Numbered from the stretch's first letter, positions 18,814-28,524 are shown. The stretch is 64,000 nucleotides of DNA from an uncultured Bacteroidales bacterium (GCA_944322565.1 CALUPG010000010.1:30043-94042), one strand, 5' to 3'. A program made the numbers and translations. The notes: generated by a model not told the origin, from the letters alone.

Positions 18814-19968
18814 TTATTCAGCGGATGCGTTAGGGTTGGAGAAGTCGATTACTTCTCCCGTCCATGTAGGAGCCTGGGCGCATACAAGATCCCTTCCGTT
18901 GGATGTTGCGTCATAGTATACACTGCCTTCTCCTTCGTTGAGTTTCCAATAGCCGATAAGGTTCTCGGAAGTGGCAGGGACTTCACGGTTCATGGCATCC
19001 TTGATGGCATTTGCCGTAAGGGCCGTATTCCAGAAGCGTACCTGAGCCATCTTGCAGTTGGCACGGAAATACGAGCCTGAAGAGCAGAGCTGGAGATTAT
19101 TGATGATATAATCCGTAGACGAGAGGTCCATAGATGCATCTTCCTGACCGTTGATGTACATTATGCACTTTCCGTTGCCGCATACGAATGCAACATGATA
19201 CCATGTTTCAGGTTCAAATGCGGAATTGCTGTTGAACTGCGAGCCGTATGTCTTGACCTGAAGCTTGTCATAATCGACATTTGCATCTCCGAAGCGGATA
19301 TAAATCTCCGTTCCCTTTGACACAGGGGCATTGAAAATAGCCTGATTGTTTATAGGGAATGCGCTCATCCACACCCATGCTTCCAAAGTCCAGGCATTGG
19401 TCTCCACACCCCAGTCTGCGGCATCTTCGGATTTAGCCGGCAATGTTCCCGAATTCATTGTAGGAACAGTCTGATGCAGAGGTGCCGTGATAAGATAAAT
19501 GAGCCTTCCCGATGCCTCCAATATCTGCACAGGAGAATCAGATCCGGCAACCTTTATCGGCAGGCAATATGCAAGGCCGTCACCGGAAGGAATCTCATTG
19601 ATTGTGATTTCCACATCACCCGAAGAAATACTTCCCGCCGGAATGACAACCTCCGCAGGGAATTCCACATATTCTTCAGGGAGAGTCACATAGTTTGTCC
19701 CGTTTTTGGAATTGTACTCCTCCGTAAATTCAGGAGCAAGAGCCAAGGTTGCATGAACGTCAACATCAAGAGGCTGAGCCAGTCTGAGATGAATAGTCGT
19801 CGTAGTAACGCCGTTAACGGTGATGTTCACGACCTGCTGAGTGAATCTGTCTGAAGGAGCAGCCTCGTTGATGAAGAGGCCGTTCTCAATGACATCATAC
19901 TTTGTATTGCATCCGGCCGCAAGCACGACGGCAAGAGCAAGAGAGAATATTCTGAAAATATATTTCAT
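18814..19968 (-). CDS. Surface lipoprotein: DUF1735 domain plus LamG-like lectin domain
   Basis: The protein has 384 residues. A lipoprotein signal ends at the lipobox LAAGC (MKYIFRIFSLALAVVLAAGC). Residues about 30-165 are a DUF1735-type beta-sandwich (LRLAQPLDVDVHATLAL, YVEFPAEVVIPAGSISSG), as at the N-terminus of Bacteroides PUL lipoproteins and of the GH18 endoglycosidase BT_3987. Residues about 175-380 are a concanavalin-like LamG domain (AWTLEAWVWMSAF, WYHVAFVCGNGKCIMYING, LIGYWKLNEGEG). It most likely binds glycan at the cell surface beside SusCD, in the position usually held by SusE/F-like proteins. Confidence 0.88.
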   Translation of the reverse strand: MKYIFRIFSLALAVVLAAGCNTKYDVIENGLFINEAAPSDRFTQQVVNITVNGVTTTTIHLRLAQPLDVDVHATLALAPEFTEEYNSKNGTNYVTLPEEYVEFPAEVVIPAGSISSGDVEITINEIPSGDGLAYCLPIKVAGSDSPVQILEASGRLIYLITAPLHQTVPTMNSGTLPAKSEDAADWGVETNAWTLEAWVWMSAFPINNQAIFNAPVSKGTEIYIRFGDANVDYDKLQVKTYGSQFNSNSAFEPETWYHVAFVCGNGKCIMYINGQEDASMDLSSTDYIINNLQLCSSGSYFRANCKMAQVRFWNTALTANAIKDAMNREVPATSENLIGYWKLNEGEGSVYYDATSNGRDLVCAQAPTWTGEVIDFSNPNASAE

Positions 19969-19986
19969 CTGTATGATTTTTTAATG

Positions 19987-21129
19987 TTACTCACCGGCTT
20001 CTTCGCCTCCTTCAGCAGGCATTTCCCAAGGGTATACATAGCTGTGGAGAGTCTTCATAGCCTGTCTGTAAAAATTATAGTTGGTATCGAAAACGACCCT
20101 GAACGCGCCTATGCCTCCGATAGGTGACTCGACTCCAGGATAATAGTACTGGGCAAACCCGTTCAGCTGGAATGTGTACTCACCCTCTCTTGTCCTGTAT
20201 GTAGGACCTCCGGTCGAACCGTAGGACTCGAAGTTGGAAGTAAGGATGGTCTTTCCCACCACTGCCTCTGGTGAAAGTACGCCGTTATAGTTATTTATAA
20301 GGGAGTTCAAACGATAGTCTGTCGAACTGGTGGACCCGTCCCCATATGCCTGGATTATGAAATAGTCAAGGATGAGTCCGTCAGAAGGATTGAGTATATC
20401 AGGCTCTCCGTCCACGCAGAGCATCATCTCCGACCCTGACGCAGGACCGTATTCCTTTGACATTTCATCCAGGAAAAAGCTAAGCCGGTCCGGATAGGAA
20501 GAAATATTTCCCGGTGATCCGTAATTAGGCTCAAGGTCAAGGTCAAAGCCGTCCCAGCCGTATTTGGCTATGGTATCCATGATGGAGCGGGCATATTTCC
20601 TGATGGCGGCCTCGCCGTTGTCAGCATTATCCCATCCCCAGAATGCGTTTACGGCTTCCTGCTCTGAAGAATATCCGTTCTCCGACCAGTTCTGACGTAC
20701 TTCCGAAGGAGTGGTCTGGTCTCCGATGTTGGCGACGATGAAACAGAGGAGACATTTTGTTCCCTTGATTTCCTTTACTTTGCGGAGATCCTCATGTTTC
20801 TCTGGAGTAAGGTTGTTCCAGTTGCCCCAGATGGAGATGAAGTCCACTGAATCCGGCAGACCCATGAGCTGGTTGGACATGTTGCTGCCGACCCCTGACC
20901 AGTCACTGAACCATGCGAATGTCACGGAACGGTTAGGGATACCGTTCTCATCGACCGTACGGCTTGCCTTCCATTCACGGAGGGCGGCATAGTACTCGTC
21001 ACTGCGGGAAGATTCCTGAAGACCACCCGGTTCGTAGTTATTCGCCTCGGGTGTCACCCAGTCACTGCAGGCTGAAAAGGCAAACAGAGCCGTCAGACCT
21101 GCCAAGCCCATATAAATTATTCTTTTCAT
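19987..21129 (-). CDS. GH18 lipoprotein, endo-beta-N-acetylglucosaminidase-like
   Basis: The protein has 380 residues from MKRIIYMGLAG at 21129 and a lipobox at FAFSAC. The GH18 signature is clear: DGFDLDLE at residues 193-200, i.e. DxxDxDxE with Glu200 as the catalytic acid. The other barrel strands (VTFAWFSDWSG, VDFISIWGNW, YFIIQAYGD) agree with the branch of GH18 that includes endoglycosidases acting on the chitobiose core of N-glycans. The motif is complete, so it is probably active, though similar PUL-encoded proteins can be non-catalytic binders. It lies 20 bases after susD, in one operon with susC and susD. Confidence 0.85.
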   Translation of the reverse strand: MKRIIYMGLAGLTALFAFSACSDWVTPEANNYEPGGLQESSRSDEYYAALREWKASRTVDENGIPNRSVTFAWFSDWSGVGSNMSNQLMGLPDSVDFISIWGNWNNLTPEKHEDLRKVKEIKGTKCLLCFIVANIGDQTTPSEVRQNWSENGYSSEQEAVNAFWGWDNADNGEAAIRKYARSIMDTIAKYGWDGFDLDLEPNYGSPGNISSYPDRLSFFLDEMSKEYGPASGSEMMLCVDGEPDILNPSDGLILDYFIIQAYGDGSTSSTDYRLNSLINNYNGVLSPEAVVGKTILTSNFESYGSTGGPTYRTREGEYTFQLNGFAQYYYPGVESPIGGIGAFRVVFDTNYNFYRQAMKTLHSYVYPWEMPAEGGEEAGE

Positions 21130-21149
21130 TTGCATCTTGTCAATTCAGA

Positions 21150-22733
21150 TTAATACTTTTTCTCGCCATTTTTCAAAGCCCACCAGAGCTCTGTTCCGTC
21201 CTCGTCTCCTCCTTCAAGCTTGGCAGCTGCAGCTTCGACATTTGCCGCATTGCGCTCATACTCGCTCTGGGAGAATCTCAGGCGCCTCTGCTGGCGCTCT
21301 CCGTCTATCTGCGGCTGAGACAGATTGTTGCGCGGAGCAAAGAGATAAGGATAGCCTGTACGGCGGAAGTCACTCCAGCCCTCAAGGCTTGACGGGAAGC
21401 CCGCAATCCATTTCTGAGTGATGATTTTCTCAAGCTTCTGTTCGTCAGAGGCTCCCTCATCCCAGGCGATGGTCACTTTGGACTTGTTGGTCACATTGTT
21501 TTCTCCGACCAGAGGATCAGTATGGTTGCCAGGTGTAAGTGTATTGTTCGCAATATATGCATCGGCTCCCTCAACGCCCCATTCAGCGAATGAGAGTCGG
21601 ATGCCCTGCTCGTAGAACTGCTGTGCTGTACCGCCCATGTTCCAGCCTTTGAGAGCCCCTTCGGCACGAAGGAAAGCGGCCTCGGCAGCGAACATTATCG
21701 GCATAGGAGTAGTCCTGTCAAGACTTTCATAAATAAGGCCGGAATAATACCTGTAATCAGACGGGATACAGCCCTGAATGCCGGAGCGGACTCCGATATA
21801 TTCCTCAGGAGCATCTTCCGAAGCCGTATATGTCGTGAAGTATTTGGCACGGCGAGGATCCTGATAGCCGTTCATATATGCGACTATACATGCGTTTGCC
21901 TTGACCTCGTATGAGCCCCAGCCTGCAGATACCTGATAATATCCGTTAGGATAGCGTCCGTTGAGATTGTCATATGCGCTGTCATCAATCGACTCCATGA
22001 CGCCGGCAGCGACAGCCTCTTCTGCCTTCTGCTGGGCATAGACAGGGTCAACGCTGCTTATTCGCATGGCCATGCGGAGCTTGAGGGTATTGGCAAATTT
22101 CACCCACTTGCTGTTGTCTCCGCCATAAACACGGTCAACGGAAGAAAGAGGAGTAGAGCCGGACACAGCAGCTGCCTGAATTTCGGCAATAGCGGCATCC
22201 AGGTCATCGAACATGGCATGCCATGCAGTCTGCTCGTCGTCATATGCCACATAGAAATCTCCGTTGGCTACGGAAGTATAAGGAAGCGGTCCCTGAAGGG
22301 ATGCCACCATGGACATCACATACACTCTGAGAAGCTGCGCCATCTGGAAATAATAGCCTTCTCCATCGGTCTGGCGCTGTACAGAGAACCATCCCGGATA
22401 AAGGCCTTTTCCGCCTTCAGCCGTAAAGTACCAGTCGACAGTCCACTTGTTCCAATCGTCATCGATATTCATCGTAGAATAGAGAGTACCGCGGCTCCAT
22501 GAGTTCGGAGCTGTGACATAGCCGCCGAAACAAGCCCAGAAGGTATTGTTCCTCTGGCAAGGGTTTTCCTCCGGAGAGGCAAGACAATCCAGCATTGCCG
22601 GGAAGAAGCTTGTCACAGGGAGCGCCTCCGGCTCATACGGATTAGTGTTGTATTCTTCGAAATTCTTTGTGCAGCCGCCTGCGATGACACCGGCGGAGAC
22701 AAGCAGAAGAATATTTCTATATATTTTGTTCAT
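21150..22733 (-). CDS. SusD/RagB-type glycan-binding lipoprotein
   Basis: The protein has 527 residues with a lipoprotein signal ending VIAGGC, and the SusD-like start NFEEYNTNPYEPE. TPR-like helices (DDLDAAIAEIQAAAVSG, KFANTLKLRMAMRIS) and a C-terminal domain ending in the FPSSLEGWSDFRRTGYP block place it in the SusD-like-2 subgroup. It forms the lid on the SusC transporter and binds oligosaccharides at the cell surface. The start is 6 bases after the stop of susC. Confidence 0.93.
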   Translation of the reverse strand: MNKIYRNILLLVSAGVIAGGCTKNFEEYNTNPYEPEALPVTSFFPAMLDCLASPEENPCQRNNTFWACFGGYVTAPNSWSRGTLYSTMNIDDDWNKWTVDWYFTAEGGKGLYPGWFSVQRQTDGEGYYFQMAQLLRVYVMSMVASLQGPLPYTSVANGDFYVAYDDEQTAWHAMFDDLDAAIAEIQAAAVSGSTPLSSVDRVYGGDNSKWVKFANTLKLRMAMRISSVDPVYAQQKAEEAVAAGVMESIDDSAYDNLNGRYPNGYYQVSAGWGSYEVKANACIVAYMNGYQDPRRAKYFTTYTASEDAPEEYIGVRSGIQGCIPSDYRYYSGLIYESLDRTTPMPIMFAAEAAFLRAEGALKGWNMGGTAQQFYEQGIRLSFAEWGVEGADAYIANNTLTPGNHTDPLVGENNVTNKSKVTIAWDEGASDEQKLEKIITQKWIAGFPSSLEGWSDFRRTGYPYLFAPRNNLSQPQIDGERQQRRLRFSQSEYERNAANVEAAAAKLEGGDEDGTELWWALKNGEKKY

Positions 22734-22739
22734 ATTGCA

Positions 22740-25700
22740 CTAGAATTGAAGTTTGACGTTAAATCCGAGATTGCGTGTGCTCGGGAGCATGAATGTATCG
22801 AATCCCTGATAGTAGCTTGAAGTGACTTCCGCCGAAATTTCAGGATCGAACGGAGCCTTGCAGTAAATCATCCAGAGGTTCTTTCCCACGAAGCCAACTG
22901 TCAGCCTGACTTTGTCCTTGAACCACTTTGACGGAAGTGTATAGTTCACGCTGAGTTCCTGCAGACGGACATTGGTGGCATCATATGTATAGTATGCGGC
23001 ATTTCCGGAAATCTTGGTATAGTATTCCTGGGCAGGGATGATTCCCTGGTTAATCTGTATGCCGCCGGCATCCCTTGCGTCAGCAGAACGCTGCGAAACA
23101 CCATAGAAATCAAGATACGACTCTGTGGCACTCATCACGATACCACCTATACGGGCGGCAAATGTAATGCCCACGTCAAGTCCCTTGTACCCGAAGTGCG
23201 TGTTCCATCCCATATTGAACTTCGGAAGAATTGATCCGAGATAGAAATCATCGACTTCTGTCACAGAAAGTCCTGCAGCCGGGTCATAATATACATTGCC
23301 GTTGTAATCCCTTGTAAGAAGATGGCTGGCATATACATCACCCATGGAACCTCCTTCCTTGAGTATCACGCGTGCATCCAGTCCTCCGAATGTACCCTTC
23401 TGGATTTCATTGGACATCTGAATCATTTCTCCTGTAAGAGGGTTGCGCACCTCATCGATGAGGGAAATAATCTTGTTCTGGTTCCATGTCATGGTATAAT
23501 TGGTGGAGAATGCGAAATCACCCCACTGGTTCTCATACCCTACGGCAAGCTCGATACCCTGGTTCATGATGTTTCCGCTCTGGACCGGAGTGCTGACATA
23601 TCCTGATGAAGCAGGAAGCGGAGCATCGAATGTCTGGTTGAAAGTATTGGAACGGTAGTATGTAACATCAAGGTTGATGGAGTTCAGGAACTTGGCATTG
23701 AGACCGAATTCCCATGACTTTGTGCGTTCCGGCTTGAGGGCAGTGTTCGGATACTTGGCTGTGGAAGACCAGCTGTTTGACTCTCCGTCATATTTATAGA
23801 AAACCTTTGTCATATAACGGTCGTACGCATTACCGACTTCCGTATATGACCCTCTGACCTTCAGGAATGAGAGCCACTTCGGAGCATCGAACATATTGGA
23901 GATGACAGCCGAGAGACCTACAGAAGGATAGAAAAAGCCCGGATAATCAGAGAATGCCAGCTTGGAATCCCAGTCATAACGGCCTGTGGTCGTAAGGTAA
24001 AGCATTGACTTCCATCCTATTTCCACGCTATAGTACACAGCCTGCATCTGGTCGTGATATCCTGCCTGGTCCGGCTTGTATTTGGTTGTCCTGTCCAGAT
24101 TGTGGATTGCGAAGAAGTTAGGCATGTCCGCAGCCAACTGCCCGTTGTACCCCATGCGCTCATAGACATTGTCATTGATTGAAGCTCCGACATTGGCATT
24201 GATTGACCAGTCTGTCCAAGTCTTGTGGATAGTGGCAAGCACATCTGCATAAGTACTGTTGGCCGTAGTCCAGATATCCCTGTAGGAGCCGGCAGGACCG
24301 GCCCAGAGATTATCCGTGGAAGCATAGAGCTTATAAGTAAGCCTGTTGGTATAGTTGTCAAGCTTCACACGGCCGGAAATGTCAAGCCAGTCGGTTACAT
24401 TCCATGTGAGGGATGCGCCCAGCATGTAACGCTTCTTGTCATTCTCGCGGAGCTCGCGGTTCTGCACCCAGTAAGGGTTCTGCATACCGATGTTGTTGTT
24501 TCCGTAAGGCCAGTAGTTGACATTGTATCCGAGGGCAGCATCATAGCGCTCGTACATCTGCACATCCTCGAAGCTTTCACCCCTCGGGAACAGATAAAGG
24601 CCAGGGAGCGGGTTGTAATAGATACCCTGCGACACGAGGTTGCGGTCATTCTGCTTCACGAAGCTGGCCGAAAGGTCAAGGGTAAGCTTGTCCTTGGCAA
24701 ACTTGGTCGTGTTGCGTCCAGTGAAGTTGTAGCGGTTGTAGGCGCTGTTAGGAAGGATTCCTGTGGAGTTGGTGGAAGAAACGGACAGATAAGTCTGGTT
24801 CTTGTCATTGCCGGTGGAAAGGGATGCGGAAGAAATTATGTTCGCCCCAGTCTTGAAATAGTTGCGGGCATTGAAATCAGAATTGACCTCCGGTCCCCAG
24901 CTTGATATGCTTCCTGCCACATTGCCGTATTTGCTCTGCATGCGCGGAGTCATATAGGCATTTGAGAATGTGGTGCTGTTCGACACGGTCACCGTCGTCT
25001 TGCCGGCTTCTCCTTTCTTGGTGGTGATGAGGACGACACCGGCGGCTGCGGCATTACCGTAAAGGGCGGCAGCAGAAGGACCGGTAAGCATGGTGATTGA
25101 CTCGATGTCCTCAGGGTTGATGTCGGCGACACCGTCGGAACCAGGCTGGTCTGACATGTTTGAGGCATTTCCGCTGTTGCTCAGGTTGAACATCGGGATA
25201 CCGTCAATCACATACAATGCAGTGTTGGAAGAAGTGAGGGACTTCACACCACGCATCACGACGCGGGATGCACCTCCCGGGCCGTTCGCGCCTGCGTTGA
25301 TGGTGACACCGGCCACCTTGCCGACCATGGAGTTCACGAAGTTGGCGTCCTTCACGGCCGTGAGTTCATCGGAATTCACCTGCTGGACATTGTAGGACAG
25401 CGCCTTCTCTTCGCGCTTGATACCGAGGGCAGTGACCACTACCTCATCGAGGAATTCCGTGGACACGGACAGATTGAAATTCTGTGTAGCCTGTCCGGTG
25501 TAAGGGATTTCCTGGGTCTCGTATCCGAGGATGGATACTACGATGACATCCCCAGGGTTAAGTCCGCTCAGGGTGTACTCGCCGTCGAATCCGGTGGTGA
25601 CACCGCCCTGGCTGTCCTTGATCATTACGGCTGCGCCGATGACTGGACCCTGATCATCTGTAACGATTCCGCTGACGGTGCCCCCCCCGTCTTGGGCGAA

Positions 25701-25790
25701 GGCCTCAGAAGGCGTCAGCATATTCAGTGCGGTAAAGGCAAGGAGAGCCATGCAGCAACTGAACAATGAAGACTTCATTGTTTTTAACAT
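22740..25790 (-). CDS. SusC/RagA-type TonB-dependent outer-membrane transporter
   Basis: The protein has 1016 residues. A signal peptide is followed by a carboxypeptidase-regulatory-like domain (VSGIVTDDQGPVIGAAVMIK) and the plug domain (SRVVMRGVKSLTSSNTALYV, VIDGIPMF). The rest is a 22-strand barrel of alternating aromatic strands ending in LGFNVKLQF with a terminal Phe. It imports glycan fragments with TonB energy and pairs with the SusD lipoprotein downstream. Substrate is not readable from sequence. The GH18 enzyme in the operon suggests an N-glycan or other GlcNAc-containing glycan. Confidence 0.95.
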   Translation of the reverse strand: MLKTMKSSLFSCCMALLAFTALNMLTPSEAFAQDGGGTVSGIVTDDQGPVIGAAVMIKDSQGGVTTGFDGEYTLSGLNPGDVIVVSILGYETQEIPYTGQATQNFNLSVSTEFLDEVVVTALGIKREEKALSYNVQQVNSDELTAVKDANFVNSMVGKVAGVTINAGANGPGGASRVVMRGVKSLTSSNTALYVIDGIPMFNLSNSGNASNMSDQPGSDGVADINPEDIESITMLTGPSAAALYGNAAAAGVVLITTKKGEAGKTTVTVSNSTTFSNAYMTPRMQSKYGNVAGSISSWGPEVNSDFNARNYFKTGANIISSASLSTGNDKNQTYLSVSSTNSTGILPNSAYNRYNFTGRNTTKFAKDKLTLDLSASFVKQNDRNLVSQGIYYNPLPGLYLFPRGESFEDVQMYERYDAALGYNVNYWPYGNNNIGMQNPYWVQNRELRENDKKRYMLGASLTWNVTDWLDISGRVKLDNYTNRLTYKLYASTDNLWAGPAGSYRDIWTTANSTYADVLATIHKTWTDWSINANVGASINDNVYERMGYNGQLAADMPNFFAIHNLDRTTKYKPDQAGYHDQMQAVYYSVEIGWKSMLYLTTTGRYDWDSKLAFSDYPGFFYPSVGLSAVISNMFDAPKWLSFLKVRGSYTEVGNAYDRYMTKVFYKYDGESNSWSSTAKYPNTALKPERTKSWEFGLNAKFLNSINLDVTYYRSNTFNQTFDAPLPASSGYVSTPVQSGNIMNQGIELAVGYENQWGDFAFSTNYTMTWNQNKIISLIDEVRNPLTGEMIQMSNEIQKGTFGGLDARVILKEGGSMGDVYASHLLTRDYNGNVYYDPAAGLSVTEVDDFYLGSILPKFNMGWNTHFGYKGLDVGITFAARIGGIVMSATESYLDFYGVSQRSADARDAGGIQINQGIIPAQEYYTKISGNAAYYTYDATNVRLQELSVNYTLPSKWFKDKVRLTVGFVGKNLWMIYCKAPFDPEISAEVTSSYYQGFDTFMLPSTRNLGFNVKLQF

Positions 25791-25830
25791 AAACAGAATT
25801 TTTGGTTATTAATTGTAATTATGTAATCCA

Positions 25831-25860
25831 CAAAATTAACCAAAATTTGTTTATAACAAA
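25831..25860 (-). promoter_or_regulatory. Promoter of the susC-susD operon
   Basis: The minus strand has TAATTTTG (25831-25838) and an upstream TTTG (25857-25860) with an 18-base spacer, matching the Bacteroidota -7/-33 consensus. The ATG of susC lies 40 bases downstream. No dedicated regulator (hybrid two-component, SusR-like or ECF sigma/anti-sigma) is found beside this locus. Confidence 0.6.
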
Positions 25861-25907
25861 TCTATTTCCAGCAAATTTTCCCGAATCCCCGCAGCGGAGC
25901 CCTTATT

Positions 25908-27623
25908 CTATGATATTTTCAGGGAGAATATGAATTCCAGCCCGCCCTCCTTACGGTTGACGGCACGGATATCTCCGCCATGGAAGGCCACGGCATTGCG
26001 GACGATGGACAGGCCGAGACCGGAGCCGCCGGCATCCCTGGTCCTGCCTTCGGATATCCTGTAGAAGCGCTCGAATATGCGGGACAGGTGCTCCTCGCTG
26101 ACACCCTTGCCGGTGTCGTAATATGTGAAATGGAGATGACCGTCGCTGCGGGCGTAGCACTCGAAATGGATACGGACACCGTCTCCGCCGTATTTCATGC
26201 TGTTTTCGATGAGATTCCTGAATATGGAATATATGAGGGTGGCATTGCCGATGATGACAAGGTCGTCTCCGAGCATGTTCTCCACCGTTATTTTCTTGCT
26301 GTCCAGGACTTCCCTGAACTCCTCGATGATTTCATCAGTGACCTGCCTGATGTTGACCTTCTCTTTCTGGAGCTGCTCCGGGGCCTCCTCGATTTTCGTA
26401 ATCAGGGCGATGTCCCTTATCAGGTCCGAGAGCCGGAGGGTCTGCACATAGGCCCTGTCTATGAATACCTGCTTACGCTCGTCAGACACGTCGGGGCATG
26501 AAATGAGGGTCTCGAGATACCCGCGGATGCTGCTGACAGGAGTGCGGAGCTCATGCGCGATGTTGTTGGTCATCTGCTGCTTCATCGTCTTGTTTTTCTC
26601 GGATTCGGTGACATCATTGATGGTGACTTCAAATCCGTTGTCCGGATAGATGAGCATCTGGATGTCATAGTTCCTCCCTCCCCTGGAGAGCTTGAAGCGG
26701 AACACGGGGAGATAATCGGTCTTGACCGGAGTATTATGTTCAAGGAATTCAGCAAGAGGAGCGAAGACCGCACTCTTCCAGATGTCGTTTATGTCAGGAG
26801 TCGGCCTGTCGAGCAATGTATTGACGAACTGGACGAAACGGTAGTTGGCATACTGCTTCTCCCTCCGGGGGGAAAAGATGGCTATGCCTCCTTCATAATA
26901 ATGTATATGCAGCAGCAGGCGCTCTTTTTCCAGGGCTATCATCCTGTTGCTCTGCTCAAGCCTCCGGTAGCTTTCAAGCATCTTGTCCCCGATGGCACCC
27001 AGCTCCGAGTCCGGAAATGTGATTTTGTCATAGTCCACCGCCCCCTTGTCCGCAGCCTCGGCGAAACTGTGCAGCCTTGAGATGCCTTCCCCGAAATGGT
27101 CGGCCAGGAAAATGAGAGAAAACAGGGCCACGACGAAGAGCGAGAACACCAGCACAAGGAAAAGCGTGTCCGGCTGGAAGAATCTCCTGACATCGACCTC
27201 ATAAGGCAGGGCTACCCTGACGACAAAGCCCCCGTACGATTTGGCGAAATAGAAATACGGCAGGCCTGTCGTGTCGGACACCCGTATGGCAAAGCCCTCT
27301 GACCTGAGTATGGACTCCTGCACTTCCGGACGCAGCAGATGATTGTCCAGGGAATCCACATCCGCCCGGGAGTCAAAGAACACCGTGCCGTCCTTGCCCA
27401 TCACCGAGACCCGCAGTTCCGTCGGGAGCAACGCCATCACCCCTTCATAGTCATCCGTCTGGGCTATAATGTCGGAGTAGACCGACAGCCGCGACTGGAG
27501 AATTTCTTCCTTGTATTTCCTCTCGCTGCTGAGCTGGAACAGCACTATCAGCACCGTGAATACAGTGAATACTCCGGCAAAATACAGAAGCAACTGTTTC
27601 TTGTATGTCCATTCCCTTTTCAT
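25908..27623 (-). CDS. PhoR-like membrane sensor histidine kinase
   Basis: The protein has 571 residues. Membrane helices lie at about residues 10-27 (LLLYFAGVFTVFTVLIVLF) and 155-175 (LFLVLVFSLFVVALFSLIFL) and flank a periplasmic sensor region. A HAMP-like and PAS-like cytoplasmic part follows, then the H-box NNIAHELRTPVSSIRGYLE and the ATPase motifs FRNLIENSMKYGG (N box), YDTGKGVSEEHLSRIF (G1/F) and GGSGLGLSIVRN (G2). It lies 51 bases downstream of the response regulator gene on the same strand and is presumably co-transcribed. The divergent phosphate transporter suggests phosphate sensing, although no phoU or pst genes are in the window. Confidence 0.85.
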   Translation of the reverse strand: MKREWTYKKQLLLYFAGVFTVFTVLIVLFQLSSERKYKEEILQSRLSVYSDIIAQTDDYEGVMALLPTELRVSVMGKDGTVFFDSRADVDSLDNHLLRPEVQESILRSEGFAIRVSDTTGLPYFYFAKSYGGFVVRVALPYEVDVRRFFQPDTLFLVLVFSLFVVALFSLIFLADHFGEGISRLHSFAEAADKGAVDYDKITFPDSELGAIGDKMLESYRRLEQSNRMIALEKERLLLHIHYYEGGIAIFSPRREKQYANYRFVQFVNTLLDRPTPDINDIWKSAVFAPLAEFLEHNTPVKTDYLPVFRFKLSRGGRNYDIQMLIYPDNGFEVTINDVTESEKNKTMKQQMTNNIAHELRTPVSSIRGYLETLISCPDVSDERKQVFIDRAYVQTLRLSDLIRDIALITKIEEAPEQLQKEKVNIRQVTDEIIEEFREVLDSKKITVENMLGDDLVIIGNATLIYSIFRNLIENSMKYGGDGVRIHFECYARSDGHLHFTYYDTGKGVSEEHLSRIFERFYRISEGRTRDAGGSGLGLSIVRNAVAFHGGDIRAVNRKEGGLEFIFSLKIS

Positions 27624-27674
27624 CCGACCATATATATATATTTATCCGGACATCAGACATTGTCCGAGAATATG

Positions 27675-28370
27675 TCAGGCATTGTCGGTGACACTGAAGC
27701 AATAGCCGTATCCGGACCTGTTGGTGAGATAGTTCTTGTATGTCCCGAGCTTGCTTCTTATCCTTGCGATATGCACATCAACGGTCCTGTCAAGCACATA
27801 CGGGGCATCTTTCCAGAGCTCGCCGATGATTTCCTCGCGGGAATAGACCCTTCCGGCGTGGGAAGCGAGAAGATTGAGAATTTCAAATTCCTTCTTTGAC
27901 AGCAGGATGGCCTCGCCGTCGGCGTATACCATCTTCTTCAGCGCATCTATCCTGAGATGGCCGGCCACTATCGGCTCGTCCTCCTTTTCTTTGACGGCAT
28001 GAGCATTGCTGCGCTTGATGACGGCCTTGACCCTCGCCAATACCTCATGTATCGAGAACGGCTTGCTTATGTAATCGTCGCCTCCGGCGGAAAATCCTGT
28101 GAGAAGGTCGTTTTCGCCGCTCCTTGCGGTAAGGAAAATTATCGGCACCTGCGACTTTTTCTCTTTCCTGAGCACCTCGGCCATCTTGAATCCGGACATC
28201 CCCTCCATCATCACATCCAGCAGGATGAGCGAATATGCGGGGGTGAAGACCGAAAGGGCTTCTTCCGCCGACTCCGCACAGGTCACCTCATATCCGGCAT
28301 TCTCAAGATTGAACTGGAGGATTTCCCTGATGTCTTCCTCGTCGTCCACTATCAGAATCTTCTCTTTCAT
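27675..28370 (-). CDS. PhoB-like OmpR-family response regulator
   Basis: The protein has 231 residues. The receiver domain has the acidic pair Asp9-Asp10, the phosphoacceptor Asp52 (LILLDVMMEG), a conserved Thr (IIFLTARSG) and Lys in YISKPFS. The winged-helix DNA-binding domain (LSKKEFEILNLLASHAGRVY, then VDVHIARIRSKL) occupies the last 95 residues. It would activate sigma-dependent promoters by binding direct repeats. Two 7-4-7 repeat pairs lie between it and the phosphate transporter. Its own promoter has the same TACCTTTG -7 sequence as that transporter. Confidence 0.9.
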   Translation of the reverse strand: MKEKILIVDDEEDIREILQFNLENAGYEVTCAESAEEALSVFTPAYSLILLDVMMEGMSGFKMAEVLRKEKKSQVPIIFLTARSGENDLLTGFSAGGDDYISKPFSIHEVLARVKAVIKRSNAHAVKEKEDEPIVAGHLRIDALKKMVYADGEAILLSKKEFEILNLLASHAGRVYSREEIIGELWKDAPYVLDRTVDVHIARIRSKLGTYKNYLTNRSGYGYCFSVTDNA

Positions 28371-28389
28371 CGCGATTGAATTTTGGGAG

Positions 28390-28397
28390 CAAAGGTA
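28390..28397 (-). promoter_or_regulatory. -7 element of the response regulator gene
   Basis: The minus strand reads TACCTTTG, matching TAnnTTTG, 20 bases before the ATG at 28370. Confidence 0.55.
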
Positions 28398-28450
28398 ACT
28401 CTTTCAGACAAATGGAGGACAGGACTACGGGAAATATTTGGTTACGGAAT

Positions 28451-28494
28451 TGTTAAGAATATGTTGCCGGATGTCGTAACAATTATTTAACATG
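28451..28494. promoter_or_regulatory. Pho-box-like direct repeats
   Basis: TGTTAAG (28451-28457) and TGTTGCC (28462-28468) are separated by four bases. In the opposite sense, TAACAAT (28477-28483) and TAACATG (28488-28494) are also separated by four bases. Seven-base repeats with an 11-base period are the layout bound by PhoB-type dimers. The second pair ends 30 bases before the -7 element of the transporter, where a -33 element would otherwise be expected. Confidence 0.5.
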
Positions 28495-28524
28495 AGTCAG
28501 GCAGATATTTAGGATTTAGTTGTT

